The position numbers and the translations under genes are program-made. From positions 1,658,996 through 1,722,995 of the forward strand of contig NZ_AP014564.1 in the NCBI RefSeq assembly GCF_002369955.1: a stretch of DNA of 64,000 nucleotides. The letters are read 5' to 3'. Position 1 is the stretch's first letter, and each line of letters starts with the position of its first letter. The notes beneath the pieces are model-generated. The model saw only the letters and a list, made by a program, of their open reading frames with translations, had not been told where the DNA came from and ran no database searches. This stretch comes from Ichthyobacterium seriolicida. Lineage in GTDB: Bacteria > Bacteroidota > Bacteroidia > Flavobacteriales > Ichthyobacteriaceae. Positions 34,770 to 42,671 of the stretch are shown piece after piece.

Positions 34770-36716
34770 ATGTCTTCGATAAGTAATCAAAATAGCATTA
34801 ATAATGATAACACTCCTTTAGAAGTGTTAAAAAAATACTGGGCTTATGATTCTTTTCGTCCTGTTCAAGAAGATATAATCAACGATATCCTTCTAGGAAA
34901 AGATACTCTAGCTCTGTTGCCTACCGGTGGAGGTAAGTCCATTTGTTTTCAGATTCCAGCTATTATTAGAGAGGGTGTTTGCATAGTGATATCTCCATTG
35001 ATATCACTCATGAAGGATCAAATAGACACACTTACAAAAAAAGGTATAAGTGCTGTAGCTATAACGAGTGAGTATACAAATAATGAGATACATGGTCTTT
35101 TGCAAGACGCTCAAAATGGTAATATAAAGTTCATTTATTTATCTCCAGAAAAATTATCATCCAAGCAATTTAGAGAATACGTTTCATACATGAGAGTATC
35201 TCTATTAGCAGTTGATGAAGCTCATTGTATTTCACAATGGGGATACGATTTCAGGCCTTCTTACTTGGAGATAGCTAATATAAGATCTGTTATTCGCTCA
35301 GATGTTCCAGTCCTTGCATTAACCGCATCTGCAACGCCTCATGTTGTTGATGATATACAAAAACAACTTCTATTTAGAAAAAAAAATGTAATCAAAAAAT
35401 CCTTTGAACGCAAAAATCTAGCCTATGTAGTTTTAAGTGAAGAAGATAAAAATCATCGTTTGATCAGTATACTTAAAAAGACGAGTGGTACAGGAATCGT
35501 TTATGTTAAAAACAGGAGACGTACAAAAGAAATCTCTGATTTTATAAATAGTCAATCTATCTCTTCAGATTTTTATCACGCTGGAATAGATAGTAAAGAC
35601 AAAACAGAAAAACAAAACTCTTGGAAAAGAGAAGAAATAAGGGTGATAGTCTCTACAAATGCTTTTGGTATGGGTATAGACAAGCCAAATGTGAGGTTTG
35701 TAATCCATATGGATATTCCAAATAGTATGGAGGCTTATTTTCAAGAAGCTGGAAGAGCAGGCAGGGATAATGAAAAATCCTATTGCATAATGATTGTGAA
35801 TTCCAATGATGCAGATCAGTTAGAAGAGATGTTCTACAATACCCTTCCTTCTTTTGAGGTAGTAAGGGATACTTATATAGGGCTTTGCAATTACTTGCAA
35901 ATACCCAAGGGAGAAATCATAAAAGACAAGCTCCCTTTCTACATAAGAGACTTCTGTAATAAAAAGGATTTAAACTTTATAAAAGTTTTTAATGTTTTAC
36001 GTCTATTACACAGAGAGAGGATAATTTTTTTCTCCGAGAGAGAGAAGAGGCAAACCAAGATAATGTTCAATGTAGATAGTGATTATATATTTGAATATTT
36101 ACAGGTAAATACTTATTTGGATAATACTGTAAAAACCATATTGAGGAGTTATGCTGGCATAAACAGTAAATTTGTGAATGTAGATATAGGCCTGTTATCT
36201 GAGAGATCAGGAATTAATATATACGATTTGAACAAAAATCTTGAGAGATTGAGCAAAGATGGCATAATACTTTATGATAAAGCGCATGCCATACAGACTA
36301 TCAAATTTTTGGTTCCTAGGCAAGATGGGGATACCATAAGTACAATACGAGAAAATATAGAATCTAATAACAAAAGAAATATCGATCGTCTCAATAGTAT
36401 TATAGACTATGTCTCTGATAATAATATTTGTAGAAGTGTTCAGTTATTGAAATATTTTGGAGAAAAACAAGTTTGTAAGTGTTGTGTTTGTGATGTTTGT
36501 CTAGATAAAAAAAGAACAGGGGTTGACAGTAAAAGATATTTATCTATTTCCGATGAGATAAAAAGTATACTTAATTCAAAAGCTCATACTTCTCGTGAAA
36601 TAATAGACATTACAAAAAATAGGGATAAGCAAGAGTTGCTTGAATGTTTAACTATTATGTTGGAGTCAGGTGTCGTTAAAATGAATGAGTACGGAGAGTA
36701 CGAATTACAGTCTTAA
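34770..36716 (+). CDS. recQ: ATP-dependent DNA helicase RecQ
   Basis: 3'-5' DNA helicase of 648 residues used in recombination repair. Residues near 54 form the Walker A (LLPTGGGKSICFQIP), near 150 the DEAH box (VDEAHCISQWGYDFRPSY), then TASATP, GTGIVYVKNRRR and the aromatic-rich QEAGRAGRD. The RQC zinc site is the cluster CRSV...CKCCVCDVC near 560-578, followed by a winged helix. A normal HRDC domain is not evident; the C-terminus is a short winged-helix-like segment instead. Confidence 0.94.
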   Translation: MSSISNQNSINNDNTPLEVLKKYWAYDSFRPVQEDIINDILLGKDTLALLPTGGGKSICFQIPAIIREGVCIVISPLISLMKDQIDTLTKKGISAVAITSEYTNNEIHGLLQDAQNGNIKFIYLSPEKLSSKQFREYVSYMRVSLLAVDEAHCISQWGYDFRPSYLEIANIRSVIRSDVPVLALTASATPHVVDDIQKQLLFRKKNVIKKSFERKNLAYVVLSEEDKNHRLISILKKTSGTGIVYVKNRRRTKEISDFINSQSISSDFYHAGIDSKDKTEKQNSWKREEIRVIVSTNAFGMGIDKPNVRFVIHMDIPNSMEAYFQEAGRAGRDNEKSYCIMIVNSNDADQLEEMFYNTLPSFEVVRDTYIGLCNYLQIPKGEIIKDKLPFYIRDFCNKKDLNFIKVFNVLRLLHRERIIFFSEREKRQTKIMFNVDSDYIFEYLQVNTYLDNTVKTILRSYAGINSKFVNVDIGLLSERSGINIYDLNKNLERLSKDGIILYDKAHAIQTIKFLVPRQDGDTISTIRENIESNNKRNIDRLNSIIDYVSDNNICRSVQLLKYFGEKQVCKCCVCDVCLDKKRTGVDSKRYLSISDEIKSILNSKAHTSREIIDITKNRDKQELLECLTIMLESGVVKMNEYGEYELQS

Positions 36717-36767
36717 TTCCAATTGTTTAATTAGTTATTACTTTGGGGCAAAATTAATTATTACTTC

Positions 36768-37529
36768 ATGAAGATAATATCTTATAATTTAAACGGCATA
36801 CGTTCAGCTATAAATAAGGGATTATATCAATGGATAGAATCTGTAAATGCTGATATTATCTGTATGCAGGAGATAAGGATCGATGAGCTTCAATTAGACT
36901 TAGATTTTTTCAAAAAGTTGAATTACAATTCTTATTGGTTCTCTGCAGAGAAGAAAGGTTATAGTGGTGTAGGTATTTTGAGTAAAAAAAAAGCTCTGCA
37001 TATAGAAAAAGGAATAGGTATTAATGATGTAGATCGTGAGGGCAGAGTTATCCGTATAGATTTAGAAGAGTTATCTATAATGAGTGTTTACGTTCCATCT
37101 GCTACAAATATGGATAGATTGGAATTTAAGATGAATTTTCTAGATCATTTTCAAAAACATGTGGATGATATAAAAAAGACACATCCTAATCTCTTGGTTT
37201 GTGGAGATTATAATATATGTCATAAAGCCATAGATATTCACAATCCTATAGCTAACAAAAACACTTCTGGATTTTTGCCAGAGGAGAGGATGTGGTTAGA
37301 TCAATTTATAAATAGTGGCTTTGTAGATTCCTTTCGTCATTTTGTAAAGGAGCCACATAATTACACTTGGTGGAGTTATAGAGCTAATTCTAGAAACAAT
37401 AATAAGGGATGGAGGATAGATTATCATTTAGTGAGTGATGTTCTAGCTAAAAAAATGAGTAGAGCCTATATCTTGAGCGATGTAAAACACTCAGATCACT
37501 GTCCTGTGGTTGTAGAGTTTGATTTTTAA
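36768..37529 (+). CDS. exoA: Exodeoxyribonuclease III (AP endonuclease)
   Basis: 253 residues of the EEP nuclease fold: SYNLNGIRSAINKGL with the Mg-binding Asn, MQEIRIDELQ with catalytic Glu, SVYVPSA, LVCGDYNICHKAIDIHNP with the Asp-Asn pair, and the terminal KHSDHCPVVVEF with the Asp-His dyad. It cuts DNA at abasic sites in base excision repair. Its start is 51 bases after recQ on the same strand; the two repair genes may share a transcript. Confidence 0.95.
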   Translation: MKIISYNLNGIRSAINKGLYQWIESVNADIICMQEIRIDELQLDLDFFKKLNYNSYWFSAEKKGYSGVGILSKKKALHIEKGIGINDVDREGRVIRIDLEELSIMSVYVPSATNMDRLEFKMNFLDHFQKHVDDIKKTHPNLLVCGDYNICHKAIDIHNPIANKNTSGFLPEERMWLDQFINSGFVDSFRHFVKEPHNYTWWSYRANSRNNNKGWRIDYHLVSDVLAKKMSRAYILSDVKHSDHCPVVVEFDF

Positions 37530-37530
37530 G

Positions 37531-37554
37531 GACACTATCCTGAAAAAGCTGTTA
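37531..37554. repeat. Solo IS256-type terminal repeat
   Basis: GACACTATCCTGAAAAAGCTGTTA starts two bases after the exoA stop. The first 12 bases equal the right-hand end of the IS256 element read inward (GACACTATCCTG) and the rest is a loose match. It overlaps the stop codon of the convergent ferredoxin gene. No partner end is visible. Confidence 0.4.
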
Positions 37555-37788
37555 CTTATTTATCTTTATCACGTTGATTATCTTGACTGGACATATCTCC
37601 GCCACGTTTTTATTATCGTCGTATACACTTTCATCGTAAGTCTTTAAAACGTGAATTCTATTTTTATTTACGGATTTTATAAGTGTACTCTTTCCATCTT
37701 TCCTATTCATCTTCCAGTTTGCTGGACACAAATCCGCACAGTAATTACAACCTATGCATCTATCTCTATTAAAAGTGATTATAACCAT
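37552..37788 (-). CDS. 4Fe-4S ferredoxin
   Basis: 78 residues. One full cluster motif, CIGCNYCADLCPANW, occurs near the N-terminus, and a matching late Cys sits in AEICPVKII, giving a single [4Fe-4S] (or [3Fe-4S]) site; the second canonical motif of bacterial ferredoxins is reduced to this one Cys. It lies five bases downstream of the U32-family gene and is surely co-transcribed, so I infer that it serves as electron donor or cluster partner of that protein. Confidence 0.9.
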   Translation of the reverse strand: MVIITFNRDRCIGCNYCADLCPANWKMNRKDGKSTLIKSVNKNRIHVLKTYDESVYDDNKNVAEICPVKIINVIKINK

Positions 37789-37793
37789 CGGCT

Positions 37794-39032
37794 TTAAACT
37801 TCCATAATCTTATACAGTCTATCGGAAGACCTTATGATAAAATCGACAGGGATAGTGCATCTATTGCCTTTTTTGGCTACATCTACTATCTCATCGTTTA
37901 CCATAATAGATTTCACTTTAAACTCCTTGACTCCAGTAGTAGGACCAATAGTTATAAGATTATCTCCAACTGCCACATCACAAGCGTTAATCTCAAATTC
38001 TCCTATCCTAGCATCAGAGTAATAGTGATATCCCCTACCTACAAAAACTTTCTTCTGAGTGGCGTGAGAACCACTGTGTTTACTAAACTCACCCAATTTC
38101 TGACCTAGATAATAACCAGACCAAAACTCTCTGTTATAAACTTTTTTTAATTCTGTAATCCAATTATTTACCTTTTCTACAGAATAATTACCCAAATAAT
38201 AGTCATCTATAGCTTCTCTGTATTGAGATATTACCTTAGAGACATACTCTGGAGCCCTACCCCTACCCTCTATCTTCAAGATATTAATGCCAGAACCAAT
38301 AACTTGATCTATTATATCTATGGTACACAAATCCTTTGGAGACATTATATACTCATTGTCAATCTCTAACTCTACCCCAGACTCTTTATCTATAACTGTG
38401 TATTTTTTTCTACAATTTTGCTTACAAGCCCCTCTATTAGCCGAAGAATTATAAGTGTGTAAACTCATATAACACTTACCAGAAACCGCCACACAAAGAG
38501 CTCCATGACCAAAAATCTCTATCTCTATTAAATTACCACTAGGTCCCTTTATCTGTTGTACTTTTATCTGCTTTGTTATCTTGGCGATCTGACTCAAACT
38601 CAACTCTCTACTCAAAACCATAGTATCGGCAAAATTAGAATAAAACTTAACCGTCTCTATATTGGTAATATTTAACTGAGTAGAGATATGAACTTCCATA
38701 TTCTGAGAGAAAGCGTAGTTTATCACTGCTTGATCTGAAGCTATAACAGCCGTAATACCAACCTCTTTTGCTTTGTTAATAAGAGTTTTTATAACATACA
38801 AATCGTTGTCGTATATGATGGTATTTAAAGTGAGATATGATTTTACTCCCTTCAAACCGCATCTGCTGACAATTTCTTCCAAATCATCCAAAACAAAATT
38901 TATGGAAGAACGAGCCCTCATATTCAACTGATCTACTCCAAAATAAATTGAATCTGCTCCATTATCTAACGCTGCTTGCAAAGAATCAAAATTCCCAGCA
39001 GGAGCCATCAACTCTATTTTCTTATCAGACAT
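37794..39032 (-). CDS. U32-family protein, TrhP/YegQ-like tRNA hydroxylation protein
   Basis: 412 residues of the peptidase U32 family: ELMAPAGNFDSLQAALDNGADSIYFG at the start, MNMRA-type segment LNMRARSSINF, IFGHGALCVAVSGKCYMS and NRGACKQNCRKKY giving four clustered cysteines for an Fe-S cluster, then SPKDLCTIDIIDQVI, KIEGRGRAPEYV and a C-terminal U32 barrel. Family members YegQ/TrhP make 5-hydroxyuridine at tRNA position 34 from prephenate. I prefer this role to a protease. The ferredoxin gene five bases downstream fits an iron-sulfur enzyme. Confidence 0.88.
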   Translation of the reverse strand: MSDKKIELMAPAGNFDSLQAALDNGADSIYFGVDQLNMRARSSINFVLDDLEEIVSRCGLKGVKSYLTLNTIIYDNDLYVIKTLINKAKEVGITAVIASDQAVINYAFSQNMEVHISTQLNITNIETVKFYSNFADTMVLSRELSLSQIAKITKQIKVQQIKGPSGNLIEIEIFGHGALCVAVSGKCYMSLHTYNSSANRGACKQNCRKKYTVIDKESGVELEIDNEYIMSPKDLCTIDIIDQVIGSGINILKIEGRGRAPEYVSKVISQYREAIDDYYLGNYSVEKVNNWITELKKVYNREFWSGYYLGQKLGEFSKHSGSHATQKKVFVGRGYHYYSDARIGEFEINACDVAVGDNLITIGPTTGVKEFKVKSIMVNDEIVDVAKKGNRCTIPVDFIIRSSDRLYKIMEV

Positions 39033-39107
39033 TATTTTTTAATAAATCAGGTATTGACAAATATTAAGACAAAAATACATAGAAACAGCATAGAACGAAA
39101 TAAATAA

Positions 39108-39452
39108 CTATACAGATTCTTCTACTTCTAACAACGGATTGGTACCATTTCTGCCAGATTTCATCTTAGACTGATTGTATCTCTTTAACAACCTAGATAG
39201 AGAATCTACTGCTGAATCTATAGCTTCTTCAAATGATCTACAACTTTTCTTAACTACGAAATTATTCTTTGGAACGTATACTTTCATCTCTACAATCTTA
39301 TTTCCCTTATCCTTACTGTTTCCTAATTTTAGGTAAACATCCGTTGATACTATTTTATCATAAAATAATTCCAACTTCTTAACCTTCTTATTCAAAAAGG
39401 TAATTAATTTTTCTTCTGAATTAAAATTTACTGATTGCACTTGTATCTTCAT
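39108..39452 (-). CDS. hpf: Ribosome hibernation promoting factor / RaiA-type
   Basis: 114 residues of the short HPF/RaiA fold: KIQVQSVNFNSEEKLITFLNKKVKKLE, VDVYLKLG-type strand (TDVYLKLGNSKDKGNK), EMKVYVPKNNFVVKKSC and SFEEAIDSAVDSLSRLLKRYNQ. It binds the 30S decoding region in stationary phase. The basic C-terminus (KSGRNGTNP) is short, so it lacks the dimerising domain of long HPF. It starts three bases after the xerC stop, an arrangement often seen in Bacteroidota. Confidence 0.93.
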   Translation of the reverse strand: MKIQVQSVNFNSEEKLITFLNKKVKKLELFYDKIVSTDVYLKLGNSKDKGNKIVEMKVYVPKNNFVVKKSCRSFEEAIDSAVDSLSRLLKRYNQSKMKSGRNGTNPLLEVEESV

Positions 39453-39455
39453 TAT

Positions 39456-40352
39456 TTATCTATTTTTTTTAGCCCTAGGATGAGCTGAGTTATAAGAATG
39501 TTTTATTTTTTTAATACTCTGATGAATATAATGTTGTGTGGAAGCCAAACTAGAATGCCCCAATAATTCTTTTATCTCATTTATATCTGCTCCATTATCT
39601 AATAGATGAGTAGCAAAAGTATGCCTCAACATATGCGGGCTTCTCTTCTCTTTGGAAGAGACTTGACTTAGATATAAATTGACTTTTTTATACACAAAGG
39701 TACTATAGACTTTCTTTTTGGAATCTGTTATAAAAAACATTTCACTTTTTGAATCGTTTAAAAACCCTTCTCTTAGAGAAATGTACTTTGAAATTACTCG
39801 TTTAAAATTTTCACATATCGGGATGATACGTTCTTTATTTCCCTTACCTAAAACTTTTATCTGACTGAGCATCAAATCTATATCTTTTATCTTCAATTCA
39901 ATTAATTCACTTAACCGGATGCCTGTGAAATACAATAACTCTAAGATAAGACTATCTCTAACACCTTGAAAATCATCTGTGAATATTTCTCTCCCCCACA
40001 GAGAATCCATCTCAGAAATAGAAAAGGAAGGATAGATTTTTTTATTCGCTTTTAGTGGTGTAATCTGCTTTAGAGGATTATCATTTATATAGTCTTCTTT
40101 TAGTAAATATCTGTAAAAACTCCTCAAGCTAATCAACTTTCTATTTATGGATCTATTGGATAATCCAGATTCGAACATAAAGGCAATCCAAGCACGAAAA
40201 ACATCTCTGTCTACTTTCAAAAAATCCATATGGTCACTTTCACCTACTACGAAAATGACAAAGTCATCTATATCTCTAGAATAAGCACTTATAGTATGAG
40301 ACGAGTATTTTTTATCTACAGAGAGATACCTCAAAAATTCTTCCTTATGCAC
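39456..40352 (-). CDS. xerC: Tyrosine recombinase XerC
   Basis: 298 residues, probably resolving chromosome dimers at dif. The N-terminal SAM-like domain is FLRYLSVDKKYSSHTISAYSRDI; the catalytic domain has Arg in TGIRLSELIELK, Lys in VLGKGNKERIIPI, HMLRHTFATHLLDNGADI with His and Arg, LGHSSLASTQHYIH with the second His and the nucleophilic Tyr. All catalytic positions are present. It lies between aroE and hpf on the same strand; the gap to aroE is 84 bases. No attachment site or integrated element is evident, so I read it as the housekeeping enzyme. Confidence 0.93.
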   Translation of the reverse strand: MHKEEFLRYLSVDKKYSSHTISAYSRDIDDFVIFVVGESDHMDFLKVDRDVFRAWIAFMFESGLSNRSINRKLISLRSFYRYLLKEDYINDNPLKQITPLKANKKIYPSFSISEMDSLWGREIFTDDFQGVRDSLILELLYFTGIRLSELIELKIKDIDLMLSQIKVLGKGNKERIIPICENFKRVISKYISLREGFLNDSKSEMFFITDSKKKVYSTFVYKKVNLYLSQVSSKEKRSPHMLRHTFATHLLDNGADINEIKELLGHSSLASTQHYIHQSIKKIKHSYNSAHPRAKKNR

Positions 40353-40436
40353 TTGGTCGGTATAAAATCACTTATTACTATTGGCCAATATAATCAATAT
40401 CAGAATATATATGCCCTTTTTTATTTTGAAACAAAA

Positions 40437-41177
40437 TTATTCATTCCATATTTTCCAAGATTCCTCAGCCTGCAAACATAACATTCTAAATCCATTACTA
40501 CAAGTAGATTGGCTTTTCATACCTCTTTGTAAGAATAGAGTTTTATCTGGATTATAAATTAAATCAAATAGAAAATGATCTTTTGTCAAATAGTGATACG
40601 GAATATCAGGAGCTACATCTATAATGGGATAAGTGCCCAATGGAGTTGTGTTTACTATCAATTTACACTCTCTCATGATATTTTCATCTATATCGGAATA
40701 TGAGATCTGTCCTTTATCTATTGGATTACGAGATGCCATAACAAAATCTATACCTATCTTCTTCAACACAAAAACCACAGCTTTGGATGCTCCTCCAGTG
40801 CCCAAAATCAATGCTCTATTGTGAAATTTCTTTAATAAGGGTATAAGTGATTGTTCAAAACCAATAATATCTGTGTTATAACCAACAGTTCTATTTTTAT
40901 CAAAAACCTTTATCGTATTAACGGCTCTAACCTCTCGAGCACTGAGGTCTAGATCCTCTAATAGAGTAATTATTTTTTCCTTGTAAGGTATAGTTACATT
41001 TAAACCTTTAATATTTGGAAATTCTATAAAGATATTTTTAAACCCATCTATTTCAGATATGTCTATATTGTGATACACCGCATCAGAAATATTTTCTCTT
41101 TTAAATTTTTCAGTAAAATACCCCTTTGAAAATGAATGAGATATGTCTTTACCAATTAGCCCGTATTCCCTTCTCAT
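40437..41177 (-). CDS. aroE: Shikimate dehydrogenase
   Basis: Reduces 3-dehydroshikimate to shikimate with NADPH. The 246 residues begin YGLIGKDISHSFSKGYFTEKF, continue with GLNVTIPYKEKII (catalytic Lys) and AVNTIKV, the NADP loop LGTGGASKAV, and VNTTPLGTYP. It is slightly shorter than E. coli AroE, as usual in the phylum. It supplies the chorismate consumed by the aroG/CM-pheA-tyrA products elsewhere in the window, although it is not in that operon. Confidence 0.94.
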   Translation of the reverse strand: MRREYGLIGKDISHSFSKGYFTEKFKRENISDAVYHNIDISEIDGFKNIFIEFPNIKGLNVTIPYKEKIITLLEDLDLSAREVRAVNTIKVFDKNRTVGYNTDIIGFEQSLIPLLKKFHNRALILGTGGASKAVVFVLKKIGIDFVMASRNPIDKGQISYSDIDENIMRECKLIVNTTPLGTYPIIDVAPDIPYHYLTKDHFLFDLIYNPDKTLFLQRGMKSQSTCSNGFRMLCLQAEESWKIWNE

Positions 41178-41216
41178 ATTTTTTTTAAGGTTTATTTTGA
41201 ATTACTAAACCAACTA

Positions 41217-42188
41217 TTATTTTGAAGGTTTGAAATTCTGTTTTTTTGCGTATCTATCTATCAAAATTATGCTCACGATCCCCAATAAAAATATTAGAAT
41301 AGATGCTATGAGCATATCTTCAGAATTTAATGATGGAAAAAACAAGTCCTCCGAAAATGAAATATTATCAGGATGTGAATCCCCTTTGTAAACCTTCTTC
41401 TTCCAAGGCCAAACCTTATTTAAAAAACCAATCATAAAACCTGTTAAAACCGATAGTGTAATATCTCTATACGATTTAAACATCCAAGATAAAATTTTAG
41501 AAAATATCAACAGACCAACTGCGCATCCAGTCCAAAAAACTACCAATTTACTCCCTGATGAAAATATTAATTCCATGTTAAAAGTGTATATGCCTTCCCT
41601 CAAAAAATTTACTGTGTTTATTATATTTTCATAAGAACCTAGTAGCAACAGTATAAAAGCACCTGAAATTCCTGGTAATATCATGGCTATTATAGCTATA
41701 AAACCCGATAAAAAAAGAAAAGAATAAGTGTCAGGAATACTTGTAGGAGAAACCCTAGTTATGTAATACGCCAATAAAGCACCGACTAAAAGACACAGAA
41801 TAACACTAAATGAAATCTTATCTATTTCCTTTAGTATTATTACTATAGATGACAGTATTAGACCAAAGAAAAATGACCAAAGTAAGATAGGATACGCCTC
41901 CGAGAGATATGCTATTAGTTTAGACAAACTCATAACACTTATGCCTATCCCTAGAAATACACAAAAAAGGAAATTACCATTTATGTACTTCCACAGAGAT
42001 GATAGATCTCCTTTTAGGACAAACTTGACAGCGGTTATGTTAATGTTTTTGATAGAACTTATAAATTCCTCATAAATTCCAGAGATAAAAGCTATAGTGC
42101 CTCCTGACACACCAGGCACTATATCGGCAGCGCCCATAAACATACCCTTTAAAACTATAGTAATATAATCTGTAATCTTTCTATTCAT
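41217..42188 (-). CDS. DUF368 membrane protein (PopT-type undecaprenyl phosphate transporter)
   Basis: About 323 residues from MNRKITDYI at 42188; the frame opens nine codons earlier, but this start fits the family N-terminus. The signature KGMFMGAADIVPGVSGGTIAFISGIYEE is followed by 8-9 membrane segments and a second half with IAIIAMILPGISGAFILLLLGSY, the internally repeated GxSG-type motif. DUF368 proteins were recently described as recycling undecaprenyl phosphate across the inner membrane for cell-wall and polysaccharide synthesis. It is the first gene of a minus-strand run that continues with aroE and xerC. Confidence 0.9.
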   Translation of the reverse strand: MNRKITDYITIVLKGMFMGAADIVPGVSGGTIAFISGIYEEFISSIKNINITAVKFVLKGDLSSLWKYINGNFLFCVFLGIGISVMSLSKLIAYLSEAYPILLWSFFFGLILSSIVIILKEIDKISFSVILCLLVGALLAYYITRVSPTSIPDTYSFLFLSGFIAIIAMILPGISGAFILLLLGSYENIINTVNFLREGIYTFNMELIFSSGSKLVVFWTGCAVGLLIFSKILSWMFKSYRDITLSVLTGFMIGFLNKVWPWKKKVYKGDSHPDNISFSEDLFFPSLNSEDMLIASILIFLLGIVSIILIDRYAKKQNFKPSK

Positions 42189-42373
42189 TCCTAATCTATT
42201 GTGAGGATAATGCACAAAATTAATATTTTAAAAAATTATAACTGTAGGATTATCATTGTTTTGTTAGGACCAACAAAATATAAATTATATGATAACCTGA
42301 ACTCTATAAATTTCTAGATAATTCTTTTAGAAGAAAAGCCAAAAAAAATGATTGAGAATCACATGTACAGTTT

Positions 42374-42593
42374 TTAACCCAGATTATTCATGGTTATATT
42401 TCAATATTTTATATGAGCTATTAATTTTAAAGGGGTTTAACCAAATCTAGACTACTTTATATATTGCCCAAAAATGAGAAAAAAAATACATTGTTTATAA
42501 ACTTGAGTTAGGTGGATATTTCCTTAGAAATACTCGATAAAAACGATATTTTTAACCTGAAAAATTCATATGACTATAAATAATCCGGGTTAA
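42374..42593 (+). mobile_element. TTAA MITE-like element, copy F (full length)
   Basis: Starts TTAACCCAGATTATTCATGG and ends ACTATAAATAATCCGGGTTAA. Same orientation as copy A and sharing aaaggggtttaaccaaatc and cccaaaaatgag. It ends five bases before the promoter element of the following lipoprotein. The paralogous locus at 44245 has plain TTTAAGTTTGTAT at the corresponding point, as expected for an empty site. Bases 42216-42373 hold nothing recognisable. Confidence 0.88.
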
Positions 42594-42598
42594 GTTTG

Positions 42599-42606
42599 TA
42601 TGTTTG
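42599..42606 (+). promoter_or_regulatory. Candidate -7 element of the first DUF5018-like lipoprotein
   Basis: TATGTTTG matches TAnnTTTG and sits directly after MITE copy F. The upstream -33 position falls inside the MITE, and there is no clean TTTG there. The paralog has TATCTTTG at the same relative place, 65-66 bases before its start. Confidence 0.5.
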
Positions 42607-42671
42607 TGTTCTTTAGGGTTTTCTGAAAAAGGAAAAATAAATATTATTACAATAACATTAACAAAAGAAAT

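Noticed and set aside
39456-40352. xerC as an integrase marking a genomic island
   Set aside because: It lies in a conserved housekeeping run with hpf and aroE, has all XerC features, and no attachment duplication is seen.
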